Source of the DNA: Pseudomonadota bacterium
Lineage (GTDB): Bacteria; Pseudomonadota; Gammaproteobacteria; Acidiferrobacterales; UBA6901
Reading direction: 5' to 3'
NCBI GenBank assembly: GCA_021785515.1
Contig: JAJYEX010000003.1
Location: 248,001 to 312,000 of the forward strand
DNA length: 64,000 bases
Shown piece after piece: positions 1-10,996 of the stretch (within the stretch, counting starts at the first letter, position 1; each line of letters opens with the position of its first letter). Under the pieces are notes generated by a model that saw nothing but the letters and a program-made list of their open reading frames with translations, did not search any database and was not told where the DNA came from. The position numbers and the translations under genes were made by a program.

Positions 1-867
1 TCCGCCTTCCTGCAGCCAGTCGAAGACGGCCGGCCGCGCCCAGGCGCGGCTGTCAACCACCGCGCGCGTGCCGCTGGGCAGAACCCGCGGCACGTTTCCA
101 GGCAGCCCGCCGCCGGTGATGTGCGCCAGCGCGTGTACCGGCAGGCTGCCGAGCAGGCGCAGCAGTGGCCGGACATAAATGCGCGTCGGTGCCAGCAGTG
201 CGTCTCCCAGACTGCCCTGCCCGAAGCGCTCGTCAAGACGGGCATTGCGCTCGCGCAGTATCCTGCGGATCAGGGAATAGCCGTTGGAATGCGGCCCGCT
301 GGAGGCAATGCCCAGTAGGACGTCGCCCGGCCGCACGGCTGTGCCGTCTATGATGCGTGATTTTTCCACCACGCCGACGCAGAAGCCCGCGAGATCGTAG
401 TCCCCGTTGGCATACATGCCCGGCATCTCGGCGGTTTCGCCACCAACGAGCGCGGCGCCGGCCTGCCGGCAGCCTTCGCCGATACCGGCAATGACCGCTT
501 GCGCCACCGCCAGGTCGAGTTTGCCGGTGGCGAAATAGTCCAGAAAGAACAGCGGCTCGGCTCCCTGCACGACGATGTCGTTCGCGCACATGGCCACAAG
601 ATCGATTCCAATGGTATCGTGCCGTGCGCTCTCGATGGCGAGTTTCAGCTTGGTGCCGACCCCGTCGGTCCCGGAAACGAGCACCGGTTCCCGGTATTGT
701 CCCGGCGGGATCTGGAACAGCGCGCCGAATCCACCCAGCCCCGCCAGCACGCCGGCGCGCCGGGTGCTGGCCGCAATCGGCTTGATGGCCTCCACCAGGG
801 CGTCACCGGCTTCGATGTCGACGCCAGCATCACGGTAGGTGAGGGGGGTATTTTGAGATTTGTCCAC
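1..867 (-). CDS. purM: Phosphoribosylformylglycinamidine cyclo-ligase (AIR synthase), partial
   Basis: Converts FGAM to AIR with ATP in de novo purine synthesis, in the cytosol. The frame runs off the left edge after 289 codons; the family is about 345 residues, so roughly the last 55 are missing. Visible signatures are TYRDAGVDI (residues 10-18), DGVGTKLK (68-75), GGETAEMPG (142-150) and GGGLPGN (about 251). The start is a GTG at 867, preceded by GGAGG six bases upstream. It is divergent from the phosphatidyltransferase/PerM/hda run, a common gammaproteobacterial neighbourhood. Family identity is certain; only the C-terminus is unseen. Confidence 0.95.
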   Translation of the reverse strand, partial: MDKSQNTPLTYRDAGVDIEAGDALVEAIKPIAASTRRAGVLAGLGGFGALFQIPPGQYREPVLVSGTDGVGTKLKLAIESARHDTIGIDLVAMCANDIVVQGAEPLFFLDYFATGKLDLAVAQAVIAGIGEGCRQAGAALVGGETAEMPGMYANGDYDLAGFCVGVVEKSRIIDGTAVRPGDVLLGIASSGPHSNGYSLIRRILRERNARLDERFGQGSLGDALLAPTRIYVRPLLRLLGSLPVHALAHITGGGLPGNVPRVLPSGTRAVVDSRAWARPAVFDWLQEGG

Positions 868-1069
868 GAGAGCCTCCAGGGCACGGACGCAATGGTAGGC
901 TGCCATAGCCGGGGCTGCAAACCTTGACTTCCCGCCTTGGCTTCGCATAGCGTGGATGGCGCGCGCGGGAACGCAGGCCGTTTGCGCGCGGGCCGCCCCT
1001 GGGGCGACACCCCCCCCGGTGCGCGTGATCACCGGTGGTCCCCTCACCAATGCACCGGTTGCCGAACTT

Positions 1070-1675
1070 ATGCTGTATCTGTCACAGCTGCCCAACGCGA
1101 TCACGCTTTCCAGGATAGCGTTGGTGCCAGCCCTGATTCTCGCGCTGAAGAGCCGCCATTTCGGGACCGCCCTGGCGATATTCCTTACGGCCGGCGTTTC
1201 CGATGCGCTCGATGGTTTTTTGGCCAAGCGCTTTAACATGACGAGCCGCCTCGGGGCGATCCTCGATCCGGCGGCTGACAAGATCCTGCTGGTGAGCGCG
1301 TATGTCATGCTCACCATCCTGCAGTATATTCCCTTCTGGCTCATGCTCGGTGTGGCGTTCCGTGACCTGCTGATTGTCGGCGGCTACCTTGTGTATGCCT
1401 CGCTGTACGGCCCGGTTACCATGCGTCCGAGCTATCTCAGCAAGGTCAACACGCTGATGCAGATATCGCTGGTCTGCATCATCCTGGCGCAGCACGCCAT
1501 GGGCCTTGCGCTCTTCGGTCTCGACCGCGTTCTCGATTACGTGGTGCTGGCCACCACGGTCGCTAGCGGCCTGCATTATCTGTGGATCTGGGGGGTTATG
1601 AAGGATGTGGTGCCGGTCAAGCCGTCCGGGACGATGTCCCGGGCAGCCGGTGACCGGCCGGGGCGGGGTCGGTAG
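1070..1675 (+). CDS. CDP-alcohol phosphatidyltransferase family membrane protein
   Basis: Integral membrane enzyme that transfers a phosphatidyl group from a CDP-lipid to an alcohol. The 201-residue product carries the family signature DG(x2)A(x)R...G(x3)D(x3)D in DGFLAKR followed by GAILDPAAD (about residues 46-68), so all catalytic aspartates are present. Several hydrophobic helices follow. I chose the ATG at 1070, which begins directly before the LPNAITLSR helix; an upstream in-frame ATG at 956 adds 38 low-complexity residues. The stop overlaps the GTG of the next gene by one base. PgsA is the closest known type, but the alcohol acceptor cannot be told from sequence. Confidence 0.85.
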   Translation: MLYLSQLPNAITLSRIALVPALILALKSRHFGTALAIFLTAGVSDALDGFLAKRFNMTSRLGAILDPAADKILLVSAYVMLTILQYIPFWLMLGVAFRDLLIVGGYLVYASLYGPVTMRPSYLSKVNTLMQISLVCIILAQHAMGLALFGLDRVLDYVVLATTVASGLHYLWIWGVMKDVVPVKPSGTMSRAAGDRPGRGR

Positions 1676-2742
1676 TGAACGCGACGCAGCGGCCCTGGGT
1701 CTGGTGGGCGGTCGCAGCAGTGGGTGCAGGGGTGCTCCTGCGTCTGCTCGGGCCGGTGCTCACGCCCTTCCTGCTCTCCGCGCTGCTTGCCTATATCGCC
1801 AGCCCCCTGGTGGCGTGGCTCGAGCGCCGGCATGTACCGCGGGTTTTCGGGGTCGTTATCGCATTCGCACTGCTGGCCGCGATTTTGGTCGGTCTGGTCG
1901 GAGGGCTTATCCCGGAGCTGCAGAAGCAGATGGGCGCATTTGCCGCCCGGATGCCGGGGTACATGGTCGTGGTCCAGAAGCGCTGGCTGCCCTGGATCAG
2001 CCGGATCATCGGTGGGCCGCCGCATCTGGACATGAACGCCCTCAAGAAGGCGCTCGCACAGCACTGGCGTGATGTGGGCAGCATTGCCGGACTGTTCCTC
2101 GGGTACGTGGGTCGCTCCGGTGCGAGCCTTGCGGGCGTAGTGCTGGATGTTGTCCTGGTGCCGGTTGTGACGTTCTATCTGCTGCGTGACTGGGACCGCA
2201 TCCTGGCCCGGGTGCCGGCTATCCTGCCAGAGACCAGCCGGGCGGCGGCGGTTGCGTTTGCCCGTGAGACGGACCGGGTTCTCTCGGCGTTGCTGCGCGG
2301 TCAGCTCTCGGTGATGCTGGCCCTGTCAGCCGTTTATTCGGTCGGTCTGTGGTTCGTCGGCGTCGAGCTTGCGCTGCCGATCGGCCTGCTGGCCGGAGTC
2401 GCGAGCTTTGTTCCGTATCTGGGCTTCCTCACGGGACTGGTGACCGCCGGACTGGCCGCCTGGCTGCAGTTCCAGCATGTGTCGGTGCTGGTCTGGGTGG
2501 CCGTAGTCTTTGGCATCGGGCAGGCGCTCGAGAGCATGGTGCTGACGCCGCACCTGATCGGCGGACGCATCGGCCTGCACCCGGTGGCGGTGATTTTCGC
2601 GATCATGGCCGGCGGACAGCTTTTCGGGTTCATGGGGGTATTGCTGGCGCTGCCGGGAGCCGCGGTTCTGCTGGTGGCCAGCCGCTATGTGCTGGCGCGC
2701 CGCGACCAGCGGGGCGGTGCCGGGCCGGCGGCGCAGCAGTGA
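1675..2742 (+). CDS. AI-2E/PerM family transporter
   Basis: A 355-residue polytopic membrane protein of the AI-2E transporter (PerM) family. It has an N-terminal pair of hydrophobic helices, a soluble segment around residues 60-150 and about five C-terminal helices, including the GxGxxxE region IGQALES and the terminal PGAAVLLV helix. Members are proposed exporters of small molecules or, in some species, sodium/proton antiporters; the substrate here is unknown. The GTG start overlaps the previous stop by one base and the stop overlaps the hda start by two bases. Placement directly before hda is common in gammaproteobacteria. Confidence 0.88.
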   Translation: MNATQRPWVWWAVAAVGAGVLLRLLGPVLTPFLLSALLAYIASPLVAWLERRHVPRVFGVVIAFALLAAILVGLVGGLIPELQKQMGAFAARMPGYMVVVQKRWLPWISRIIGGPPHLDMNALKKALAQHWRDVGSIAGLFLGYVGRSGASLAGVVLDVVLVPVVTFYLLRDWDRILARVPAILPETSRAAAVAFARETDRVLSALLRGQLSVMLALSAVYSVGLWFVGVELALPIGLLAGVASFVPYLGFLTGLVTAGLAAWLQFQHVSVLVWVAVVFGIGQALESMVLTPHLIGGRIGLHPVAVIFAIMAGGQLFGFMGVLLALPGAAVLLVASRYVLARRDQRGGAGPAAQQ

Positions 2743-3482
2743 TCAGGCAATGGGGCAGTGGCCAGCAGCTGCCGCTGGATGTGCGGTTGCGCGATGGTTC
2801 ATCGTTCGACAATTTCTACGACGGGCATAACCTCGAGGTCCTGACGCGCGTGCGGGCGGCGGCGCAGCGCGTGGCCGACGCGGGTCGCGGGCACAGGGCA
2901 TTCGAGCAGATCTTCCTGTGGGGCGGGCGCGGATGCGGCAAGACCCACCTGCTGCAGGCGGCGGCGCGCCTTGTCCAGGAACGCGGTCTGACGCCTGCCT
3001 ACGTGCCGCTCGGAATGAATGTCCCGTCGCCGTCCGATGTGCTTGAGGGTTTTGATGATTCGGGACTGGTCTGCCTGGACGATATCCAGGCTGTGGGCGG
3101 CCGGTTGCCGTGGGAGGCCGGGTTGCTGCAGCTCTACGAACGCCTGCGCGCGGCCGGCGGCCTGCTGCTGGTGACCGCGGATTCGAGCCCCGCATACCTC
3201 GGGGCGGTGCTGCCGGATCTGGCGACCCGCATGGGGGCAGGCCTGGTCTACCGGCTCAGGCTGCTGGGGGATGAAGAGAAGCTGGCTGCGCTGCGGTTGC
3301 GCGCGCGCAACCGCGGGCTGGAAATGAGTGAGGAGGTGGCGCGCTATGTGCTCTCGCGCTATCCGCGCGATCCGCACGCGCTGTTCAGGCTGCTCGACCG
3401 CATCGACCACGCCTCCCTCGCGGCGCAGCGACGTCTGACGATTCCGCTGCTGCGGGCCATTCACGACGAAGACGGGGCGTAG
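2739..3482 (+). CDS. hda: DnaA regulatory inactivator Hda
   Basis: AAA+ protein that binds the DNA sliding clamp and stimulates ATP hydrolysis by DnaA after initiation, preventing re-replication. The 247-residue product begins with the clamp-binding peptide QLPLDV (about residues 8-13). It has a Walker A loop GRGCGKTH (about 62-69), a Walker B LDDI, and a DnaA domain III-like lid that ends before any DNA-binding domain IV, as expected for Hda. The GTG start overlaps the stop of the transporter (GTGA). A longer upstream frame exists only because the preceding gene stays open in this frame. Confidence 0.93.
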   Translation: MIRQWGSGQQLPLDVRLRDGSSFDNFYDGHNLEVLTRVRAAAQRVADAGRGHRAFEQIFLWGGRGCGKTHLLQAAARLVQERGLTPAYVPLGMNVPSPSDVLEGFDDSGLVCLDDIQAVGGRLPWEAGLLQLYERLRAAGGLLLVTADSSPAYLGAVLPDLATRMGAGLVYRLRLLGDEEKLAALRLRARNRGLEMSEEVARYVLSRYPRDPHALFRLLDRIDHASLAAQRRLTIPLLRAIHDEDGA

Positions 3483-3511
3483 GCTGCGAGGTGGGTCCGG
3501 CCCTGTATTGA

Positions 3512-4880
<1,369 letters not shown>

Positions 4881-5345
4881 ATGCGTAACAAGCTGGCGGG
4901 AGGCCTGAGAGCCTCTCTGTTCGTGGCGATTGCTGTGACCTTGGGTGCTTGCGCGACGACGCCGAAGCCGGAGGCAACTCCGCCCGCTCAGACCCCGGCA
5001 GCAACAACGGCTCCGGCGGCATCCTCGTCGGCGCCCCAGAGCCAGCCGGCCGCTTCCAGCAGCATGGCTTCCAGTTACCAGGTGAATCGCGGCGACTGCC
5101 TGTGGACTATTGCGGGCCAGAGCCAGATCTATGGCAACCCCTATGAATGGCCTCTGATCTACAAGGCGAACACCGCCGAAATCAAGCATGGTCCTGACCT
5201 GATCTTCCCGGGCCAGACATTCAGCATTGATCGCAATGCGTCCAGCGCCTCGGTCGATCGCGCCATGCACTACGCCAAGACGCGCGGCGCCTGGAAGCTG
5301 GGTGTGGAAAACTCTGCTGACCGGGCCTATCTGGCCGGCGAATAA
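4881..5345 (+). CDS. LysM-domain lipoprotein
   Basis: A 154-residue secreted lipoprotein. The signal peptide ends in a lipobox LGAC with the lipidated Cys near residue 24. A Thr/Ala/Pro/Ser-rich linker (about 26-62) leads to one LysM domain from YQVNRGDCLW (about 66) to PGQTFSI (about 117), then a short charged tail. LysM binds peptidoglycan, so the protein probably tethers to the cell wall from the outer or inner membrane. It is monocistronic, with its own promoter upstream and a strong terminator downstream. Its precise role is unknown. Confidence 0.85.
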   Translation: MRNKLAGGLRASLFVAIAVTLGACATTPKPEATPPAQTPAATTAPAASSSAPQSQPAASSSMASSYQVNRGDCLWTIAGQSQIYGNPYEWPLIYKANTAEIKHGPDLIFPGQTFSIDRNASSASVDRAMHYAKTRGAWKLGVENSADRAYLAGE

Positions 5346-5386
5346 GGACATCGTCACGGCAGGCTGATCCGGAATTTCGGAGCAGG

Positions 5387-5420
5387 AAGAAGGGACCCGT
5401 AAGGGTCCCTTCTTTTTTTA
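5387..5420 (+). terminator. Rho-independent terminator after the LysM lipoprotein gene
   Basis: A perfect 12-bp stem (5387-5398 with 5403-5414) closed by a GTAA tetraloop, with the right arm running into a T tract to 5419. It separates this gene from the convergent PilZ-like gene. The T tract favours plus-strand termination only. Confidence 0.95.
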
Positions 5421-5440
5421 CAGGGTTGCGAGGCTGCGGC

Positions 5441-7069
5441 TCAGTCGAGCCAGGAAAATTCGAATTGCTCGAACGAGCCGGTGAGATTCACCAGGCGGAC
5501 GATGCGAATCTGGTGCGTGCGGTAGCCGTCATCCAGGATCAGGACGCGTTCGGGTTTGAACAATCCGCGGGAGGTAATCAGCGTTTGCGGCTGCCGCAGC
5601 GGTGCAATTTCGGGCAGCTGCAGTGCCGGCTGGAAGCGGGTCTCGGGGGCATCGCGCACGGCGACGGCAATCGGTGCGGCGGTGGGGGCCAGCCGCTGGG
5701 CGCCGAACTCGATGCGGCCTGTTTCGGTACTGCGCACCCATCTTGTTACGGCGATCCCCCGTCCCGCTTTTTGTTCCCCGATGCGCACCGCAAGGAGCTC
5801 CCCCACCTGCATGCGCTGTTCGCCGGAACCCGTTGCCGTGAGGGAGAATCCCCCGGCGCTTTCATTCAGAAGGTCCCAGATCTCGTGCGCCTGTGTCCCG
5901 GCCGCGTCCCGGCTCGCCGGCGCCGGATTGTGTCCGCTGATCTGGCCGCGGATCGGTTGCGGTCCCACCTCGGTCGTGCTGTGCACGAACGCAACTCCCT
6001 GGTTGACGTACAAGCCGATGTTCCCGATGCCCCGGACGAGCTCCGCCTTGATTGCGGATTTCGGCGCACGCGGGAACAGCCGCTTGGGGTGGACGCCCCA
6101 CGATGTGATGAGATGCACGAGGATCTCCGAACCGCGGTTGGCATAGAAGCTGTCCCCGAGCGGATCCGGTGCCATCTGCCCGTTGTTGCGCAAAACGGTG
6201 AGCTGCTGGTGCATGGTGCGCACGAGGTCGCCTGTGGTAAGCAGCCGGTATTGCGATTCGGTGCCAGCCGGCACCGCTTCCGTGACCGGCGGTCCGGCCC
6301 GGTCGCTTATGGGATCCACCAGAAACTGGCATTCGGGCTGGAGCGTGGCCGCCCCCGGGGACAGTTGCGCAAGCGGTGCGTAGACATCGAGATACTGGTC
6401 TACCTTCTGTAGCAGTTGGGCCGGGAGATGATTGGGGTCGCAGAAACCGAACAATAGCGCCTGTTTATACGCGTGTCCGACGCTGCTGTTCATGGGTACG
6501 GTATTGAGCTCGTCGGCAACCGGCATATCGACGAATCCATCGGCCTCGGCATGCCTGTAGAGCAGGTGTATCTCGCGCCAGGTCCCTTCCGGACTCGACA
6601 TATACAGTTCGTGGGACCGGATGAGGATGTGCGTGAGAGCGCGGATCGCGCGCTGGGTGGCCAGGGCGCGCAGGTTGGCCGGCGGCGGCTCGCGTCGGTC
6701 TTGTGCGCTGAGACCGACCACCACGCGCTTATAGCCATAGGCCAGTTCGATCTGAAACTGCCGTACTCGCTCGGCCACCAGGCGGTTGTCGTGCGACAGC
6801 GGTACGGGCAGCCCGATATAGCGTTTCTGCTGTTCCGCGCACACGATCCGAATCGGGCGGCGGTACAGTTCGAGCAGCTGGAGCCGGAGCCGGTCGTCCA
6901 GCGTCCGGCGGTTCAGGCCGGTAAGCGCCGTGAACAGATGGTGGCTCGATTCGGCTGCATTCAGTACCGGAAGGTTGGCAATCCAGCGTTCCGCCTCACC
7001 CAGATCGATGTCGAGCGGTGTCTGTTCGGACAGCGGCGGGAGTGCCAATTGTAAGACCATTGCATGCAT
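5441..7069 (-). CDS. Large cytosolic protein with a PilZ-like C-terminal region
   Basis: A 542-residue protein with no signal peptide or membrane helix. I recognise no enzyme domain. The N-terminal 300 residues look alpha-helical. Near residue 408 the segment LNESAGGFSL fits the PilZ second motif (D/N)xSxxG and is followed by a beta-rich region with GIAVTRWV and a C-terminal beta strand series. The first PilZ motif RxxxR is not evident, so c-di-GMP binding is uncertain. Two GGDEF proteins elsewhere in the window make a c-di-GMP link plausible. The start is ATG 7069 or ATG 7060; neither has a clear ribosome site. Confidence 0.6.
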   Translation of the reverse strand: MHAMVLQLALPPLSEQTPLDIDLGEAERWIANLPVLNAAESSHHLFTALTGLNRRTLDDRLRLQLLELYRRPIRIVCAEQQKRYIGLPVPLSHDNRLVAERVRQFQIELAYGYKRVVVGLSAQDRREPPPANLRALATQRAIRALTHILIRSHELYMSSPEGTWREIHLLYRHAEADGFVDMPVADELNTVPMNSSVGHAYKQALLFGFCDPNHLPAQLLQKVDQYLDVYAPLAQLSPGAATLQPECQFLVDPISDRAGPPVTEAVPAGTESQYRLLTTGDLVRTMHQQLTVLRNNGQMAPDPLGDSFYANRGSEILVHLITSWGVHPKRLFPRAPKSAIKAELVRGIGNIGLYVNQGVAFVHSTTEVGPQPIRGQISGHNPAPASRDAAGTQAHEIWDLLNESAGGFSLTATGSGEQRMQVGELLAVRIGEQKAGRGIAVTRWVRSTETGRIEFGAQRLAPTAAPIAVAVRDAPETRFQPALQLPEIAPLRQPQTLITSRGLFKPERVLILDDGYRTHQIRIVRLVNLTGSFEQFEFSWLD

Positions 7070-7281
7070 CGGGGTTCAGCCGGGAAAATCCCGACCCCTC
7101 CGGGGTGCTGATCGATTGTGTTTTTGGTTTTGTTCACCGGGCATCTCCCGGGATTATTCCCAGAATCTAGCATTTCTGATACGGAATATCACATGCGCAG
7201 TCCGCACCGGTCGCGGCAAAACGGTAAGTGCATTGTGCGCGGGGCCGACGAATCCTGGTTCTTTTCCACCCGGCCGCAGTG

Positions 7282-9219
7282 TTAACGCGCGGCGCGGTGG
7301 TGGATGAGGTCATCGACCACGGCAGGGTCCGCGAGCGTCGTGGTGTCGCCGAGACTGTCCACTTCGTTTGCTGCGATCTTTCTCAGGATGCGGCGCATGA
7401 TCTTCCCCGAGCGGGTCTTGGGCAGGCTTGGTGCCCACTGGATGACGTCCGGCGTGGCGATGGCGCCGATCTCGCTGCGCACCAGCGCGACCAGTTCCTG
7501 GCGCAGCTGGTCAGTCGGCTCGATTCCCGCCATCGGCGTCACAAAGGCGTAGATCCCCTGTCCCTTTATGTCGTGAGGAAACCCGACGACAGCGGCTTCC
7601 GCCACGGCCTCGTGCAGCACCAGCGCGCTCTCCACTTCGGCTGTTCCCAGGCGATGCCCGGCCACGTTGATCACGTCGTCGACCCGTCCGGTTACCCAGT
7701 AATACCCATCGGCGTCGCGCCGCGCGCCATCGCCCGAGAAATACATTCCCGGATAGGCCTTGAAATAGGTATCGACAAATCGCTGGTGATCGCCGTAGAC
7801 GGTACGCATCTGTCCAGGCCAGGAACGGGTGATCACCAAATTGCCGCTCCCGGCGCCTTCCACGATCTTGCCCTCGGCATCAACCAAAGCCGGCACAATT
7901 CCGAAGAACGGATGGGTGGCAGAGCCGGGTTTGAGGCGTGTGGCACCGGGCAGGGGCGTGATCAAAATGCCTCCGGTCTCGGTTTGCCACCACGTATCCA
8001 CCACCGGACAACGTTTGTCGCCGACTACCTGGTAGTACCACTCCCAGGCTTCGGGATTGATGGGCTCGCCCACCGACCCGAGCAGGCGCAGGCTCGTGCG
8101 CTGCGTGCTTTTTACCGGTCCGTCACCTTCGCGCATGAGTGCGCGGATGGCGGTGGGTGCCGTATAGAAGATCGTGACTTTGTGCTTGTCGATCACTTCC
8201 CAGAAGCGTGCCGCCGAAGGGTATGTCGGAATGCCTTCGAACATGAGCGTGGTCGCGCCATTGGCGAGCGGGCCGTAGACTATGTAGGAGTGCCCGGTCA
8301 CCCAGCCCACGTCCGCCGTGCACCAGTATATGTCCTCGTCGTGATAGTCGAAGACGTACTTGTGGGTGATCGTCGCATATAGCAGGTATCCGCCAGTCGT
8401 GTGCAGCACGCCCTTGGGCTTGCCGGTGGAGCCGGATGTGTAGAGGATGAATAGCGGATCCTCGGAGCCCATCTCCTCGACCGGACAGTCGTCTGCGGCC
8501 ACAGCCATGGCGTCGTGATACCAGACGTCGCGGTTTTCGTGCCACACTATCGCCCCGCCGCTGCGCTTGACCACAAGCACGGTGTGTACGTTGTGACAGG
8601 ACATCACCGCCTTGTCGGTATTGTTCTTGAGCGGGATCTTCTTTCCGCCACGTATGCCCTCATCGGCTGTGATCACGACCCGGCAGTCCGAGTCGAGAAT
8701 GCGGTCTTTCAGGGATTCCGGCGAGAATCCGCCGAACACGACCGAATGCACAGCCCCGATGCGGGCGCAGGCGAGCATGGCGTAGGCGGCTTCCGGGATC
8801 ATCGGCATATAAATGCAGACGCGGTCGCCCTTGCGCACGCCGCGGCTTTTCAGCACGTTCGCCAGCCGGCATACATGCCGGTGGAGTTCGCGGTAGGTAA
8901 TGCGGCGGTCGGCCCAGAAATCATCCCCCTCCCAGATAATCGCCACGCGGTCACCGTGCTTGTCCAGGTGGCGGTCCACGCAGTTGTAGCAGGCGTTGAG
9001 GGTTCCCCCGACGAACCAGCGGATGTTGGCCTTCTTGAAGTCCCAGTCTGAAACCTGGTTCCAGGGCTTGGACCATGACAGCAGCAGCCTGGCCTGTTCA
9101 TCCCAGAAGCCGTCCGGATCGGACACGGAGCGGGCATACATCTGCTGGTAGCGCTGAGCGGAGATATGGGCTGTCCTGGAGATCGACTCCGGGACGTCGT
9201 AAATCTTCTCGTTCGACAT
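7282..9219 (-). CDS. acs: Acetyl-CoA synthetase
   Basis: AMP-forming acetate-CoA ligase, 645 residues, activating acetate through acetyl-AMP in the cytosol. It shows the adenylate-forming P-loop [12 protein letters not shown] (about residue 260), the WWQTETGG motif near 410, and SGKIMRR near the C-terminus with the lysine that is commonly regulated by acetylation. The ATG at 9219 is preceded by GAGGA eight bases away; an upstream in-frame start adds only five residues. It lies downstream of the acetate transporter on the same strand, so uptake and activation may be co-expressed. Confidence 0.96.
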   Translation of the reverse strand: MSNEKIYDVPESISRTAHISAQRYQQMYARSVSDPDGFWDEQARLLLSWSKPWNQVSDWDFKKANIRWFVGGTLNACYNCVDRHLDKHGDRVAIIWEGDDFWADRRITYRELHRHVCRLANVLKSRGVRKGDRVCIYMPMIPEAAYAMLACARIGAVHSVVFGGFSPESLKDRILDSDCRVVITADEGIRGGKKIPLKNNTDKAVMSCHNVHTVLVVKRSGGAIVWHENRDVWYHDAMAVAADDCPVEEMGSEDPLFILYTSGSTGKPKGVLHTTGGYLLYATITHKYVFDYHDEDIYWCTADVGWVTGHSYIVYGPLANGATTLMFEGIPTYPSAARFWEVIDKHKVTIFYTAPTAIRALMREGDGPVKSTQRTSLRLLGSVGEPINPEAWEWYYQVVGDKRCPVVDTWWQTETGGILITPLPGATRLKPGSATHPFFGIVPALVDAEGKIVEGAGSGNLVITRSWPGQMRTVYGDHQRFVDTYFKAYPGMYFSGDGARRDADGYYWVTGRVDDVINVAGHRLGTAEVESALVLHEAVAEAAVVGFPHDIKGQGIYAFVTPMAGIEPTDQLRQELVALVRSEIGAIATPDVIQWAPSLPKTRSGKIMRRILRKIAANEVDSLGDTTTLADPAVVDDLIHHRAAR

Positions 9220-9393
9220 GATGAATTTCCTCAAATGTGCGGTCCGCGCAAGCCGCGCTGACGTTTCCTGCCGAAGCCGACACGCGTCCTGGCAGGCGCG
9301 CGGTCGCCATGCTTACCTTGCTGGAAGGCGGCGCGTCCGCCCGGGTGCCGGGCAGCGACCCGCATGCGGTTGCTGTCCCGGCCCCGGGATGTT

Positions 9394-9978
9394 TCAGTTC
9401 TGCGGGGCGCCGAGTGGGATCACAGTCCTGCCGAAGGTGGCGTTGGTTACCAGTCCGAAGCTGGTATACATGGCCAGCAGGCCGCACACCAGGCCGAGCC
9501 AGCCGCCGGCAACCTGCAGGCCATGACGCCCGAGAAGCGTGCCGAATCCCAGCAGCATGAAGGTGACCCACAGGGTCAGGAACACCCACCATAGCGCCTT
9601 GCTCAACCGGAAGGTGGCGATCCACATGTACAGCGTGAATACGCCCCAGACAATGAGCGTGACACCGATGGTGCTGGCGGCCTGCGACAGGTCCAGCACC
9701 CCGTGACCGCCGAGCAGCACCAGCAGGGCGAACCACCACCAGAAGGCACCATAACTGAGAAATGCCACGGTTCCGAAGGTGTTGCCGGTCCGGAATTCGA
9801 GCATGCCCGCAATCAGCTGGATAAGGCCGCCGTATGCAAAAGCCAGGGGAATGACCACCTGTTCCCCGCCTGCCGGTAACACCCCTGCATTGATCAGACT
9901 GAGGATTACCGTAGTGAGGCCGAACCCAACGAGACCGAGCGGAGCAGGATTTGCCAGTTTTGATGCTTCTGCTGTCAT
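9394..9978 (-). CDS. satP: Acetate/succinate uptake transporter, SatP (GPR1/FUN34/YaaH) family
   Basis: A 194-residue protein with six predicted membrane helices and the family signature NPAPLGLVGFG (about residues 10-20). Family members take up acetate and succinate by proton symport. The second conserved area FRTGNTFG (about 63-70) is also present. It is followed after 174 bases by acs on the same strand, supporting acetate as the substrate. The symbol is by family; the preference between acetate and succinate is not proven. Confidence 0.9.
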   Translation of the reverse strand: MTAEASKLANPAPLGLVGFGLTTVILSLINAGVLPAGGEQVVIPLAFAYGGLIQLIAGMLEFRTGNTFGTVAFLSYGAFWWWFALLVLLGGHGVLDLSQAASTIGVTLIVWGVFTLYMWIATFRLSKALWWVFLTLWVTFMLLGFGTLLGRHGLQVAGGWLGLVCGLLAMYTSFGLVTNATFGRTVIPLGAPQN

Positions 9979-10232
9979 GGGAGGACGCTCTCTTGCCGTG
10001 GTTGATGGAGGGATACACGATAGGCAACGCGGCTGGTCCTTGCAAGGACTGGATTTCGGCGACGCTGCCCCGCGCGCAATTTAGCAAATCATTATGTACT
10101 GGCGTGCGGCTGCGGTGAACCAGGGTGTGTCGGCCGATCGGGGAGGACGCCGGCTTGGTTGCGTTGCGACTCTGAACTAAGATCGTCAGACGGCCGGCGG
10201 TTTCCGGATCGATGCGCAAGCGAGGAGGCGTC

Positions 10233-10928
10233 ATGTTTGAAGTCCGCAAATCGGGATCGCGCGGGCATGCCCGTTACGACTGGCTCGACAGCCGCCACAC
10301 GTTTTCATTCGGCGATTACCATGATCCCCGGTACATGGGTTTCGGGCAGCTGCGCGTCATCAACGAGGACCGGGTGAATCCGGGCACAGGCTTCCCCACG
10401 CACGGTCATCGCGACATGGAAATCGTCACCTACGTGCTCGACGGAGCGCTGGAACACAAGGACAGCATGGGTAACGGCACGGTGATCCGGGCCGGAGACG
10501 TGCAGCGCATGAGCGCCGGCACCGGGGTGCGTCACAGCGAATACAATCCGTCAGCGAATACGCCAGTACACTTTCTGCAAATCTGGATTGTCCCGCATAG
10601 CAATGGGCTGGTGCCGGGCTATGAGCAGCGCCATTTCGAGCGTCAGGAACTCGACGGGCGATTGAGGCTGGTGGCCTCGGCCGATGGGCGGGACGGATCC
10701 GTCCTGGTTCATCAGGACGTGTCGTTGTACGCGGGCCGGTTTGATGGTGACGGTGCCGTCCATGCGCTGAAGCCCGGACGGCGCGCCTATGTCCAGGTGG
10801 CGCGCGGCGCGATTGAGGTCGGCGGCCACCCGCTGAATGCGGGCGATGGTGTCGGGATCTCCGGTGAACCGCAGATCCGGATGGAGGCCGGTCACGGTGC
10901 GGAGGTGCTGGTGTTTGATCTGGCCTGA
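10233..10928 (+). CDS. Pirin family protein
   Basis: A 231-residue bicupin of the pirin/YhhW type. The N-terminal cupin has the metal ligands His57 and His59 (PTHGHRDME) and His101 and Glu103 (GVRHSEYN). Some bacterial pirins oxidise quercetin; others bind partner enzymes, so the role is open. The start is ATG 10233, seven bases after GAGGAGG; an upstream in-frame ATG at 10212 would add seven residues and leave that ribosome site inside the gene. Convergent with gluQ. Confidence 0.9.
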   Translation: MFEVRKSGSRGHARYDWLDSRHTFSFGDYHDPRYMGFGQLRVINEDRVNPGTGFPTHGHRDMEIVTYVLDGALEHKDSMGNGTVIRAGDVQRMSAGTGVRHSEYNPSANTPVHFLQIWIVPHSNGLVPGYEQRHFERQELDGRLRLVASADGRDGSVLVHQDVSLYAGRFDGDGAVHALKPGRRAYVQVARGAIEVGGHPLNAGDGVGISGEPQIRMEAGHGAEVLVFDLA

Positions 10929-10996
10929 AGGAATGTTCCGCCCGCCCCAGTGAGGCCGCGGTGCCTGTCCGCCATTCCCTGGCTCTGGCCTGGGCG

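Noticed and set aside
7228-8382. Plus-strand open frame (384 codons) opposite acs
   Set aside because: Antisense shadow of a well-supported enzyme; no motif or ribosome site.
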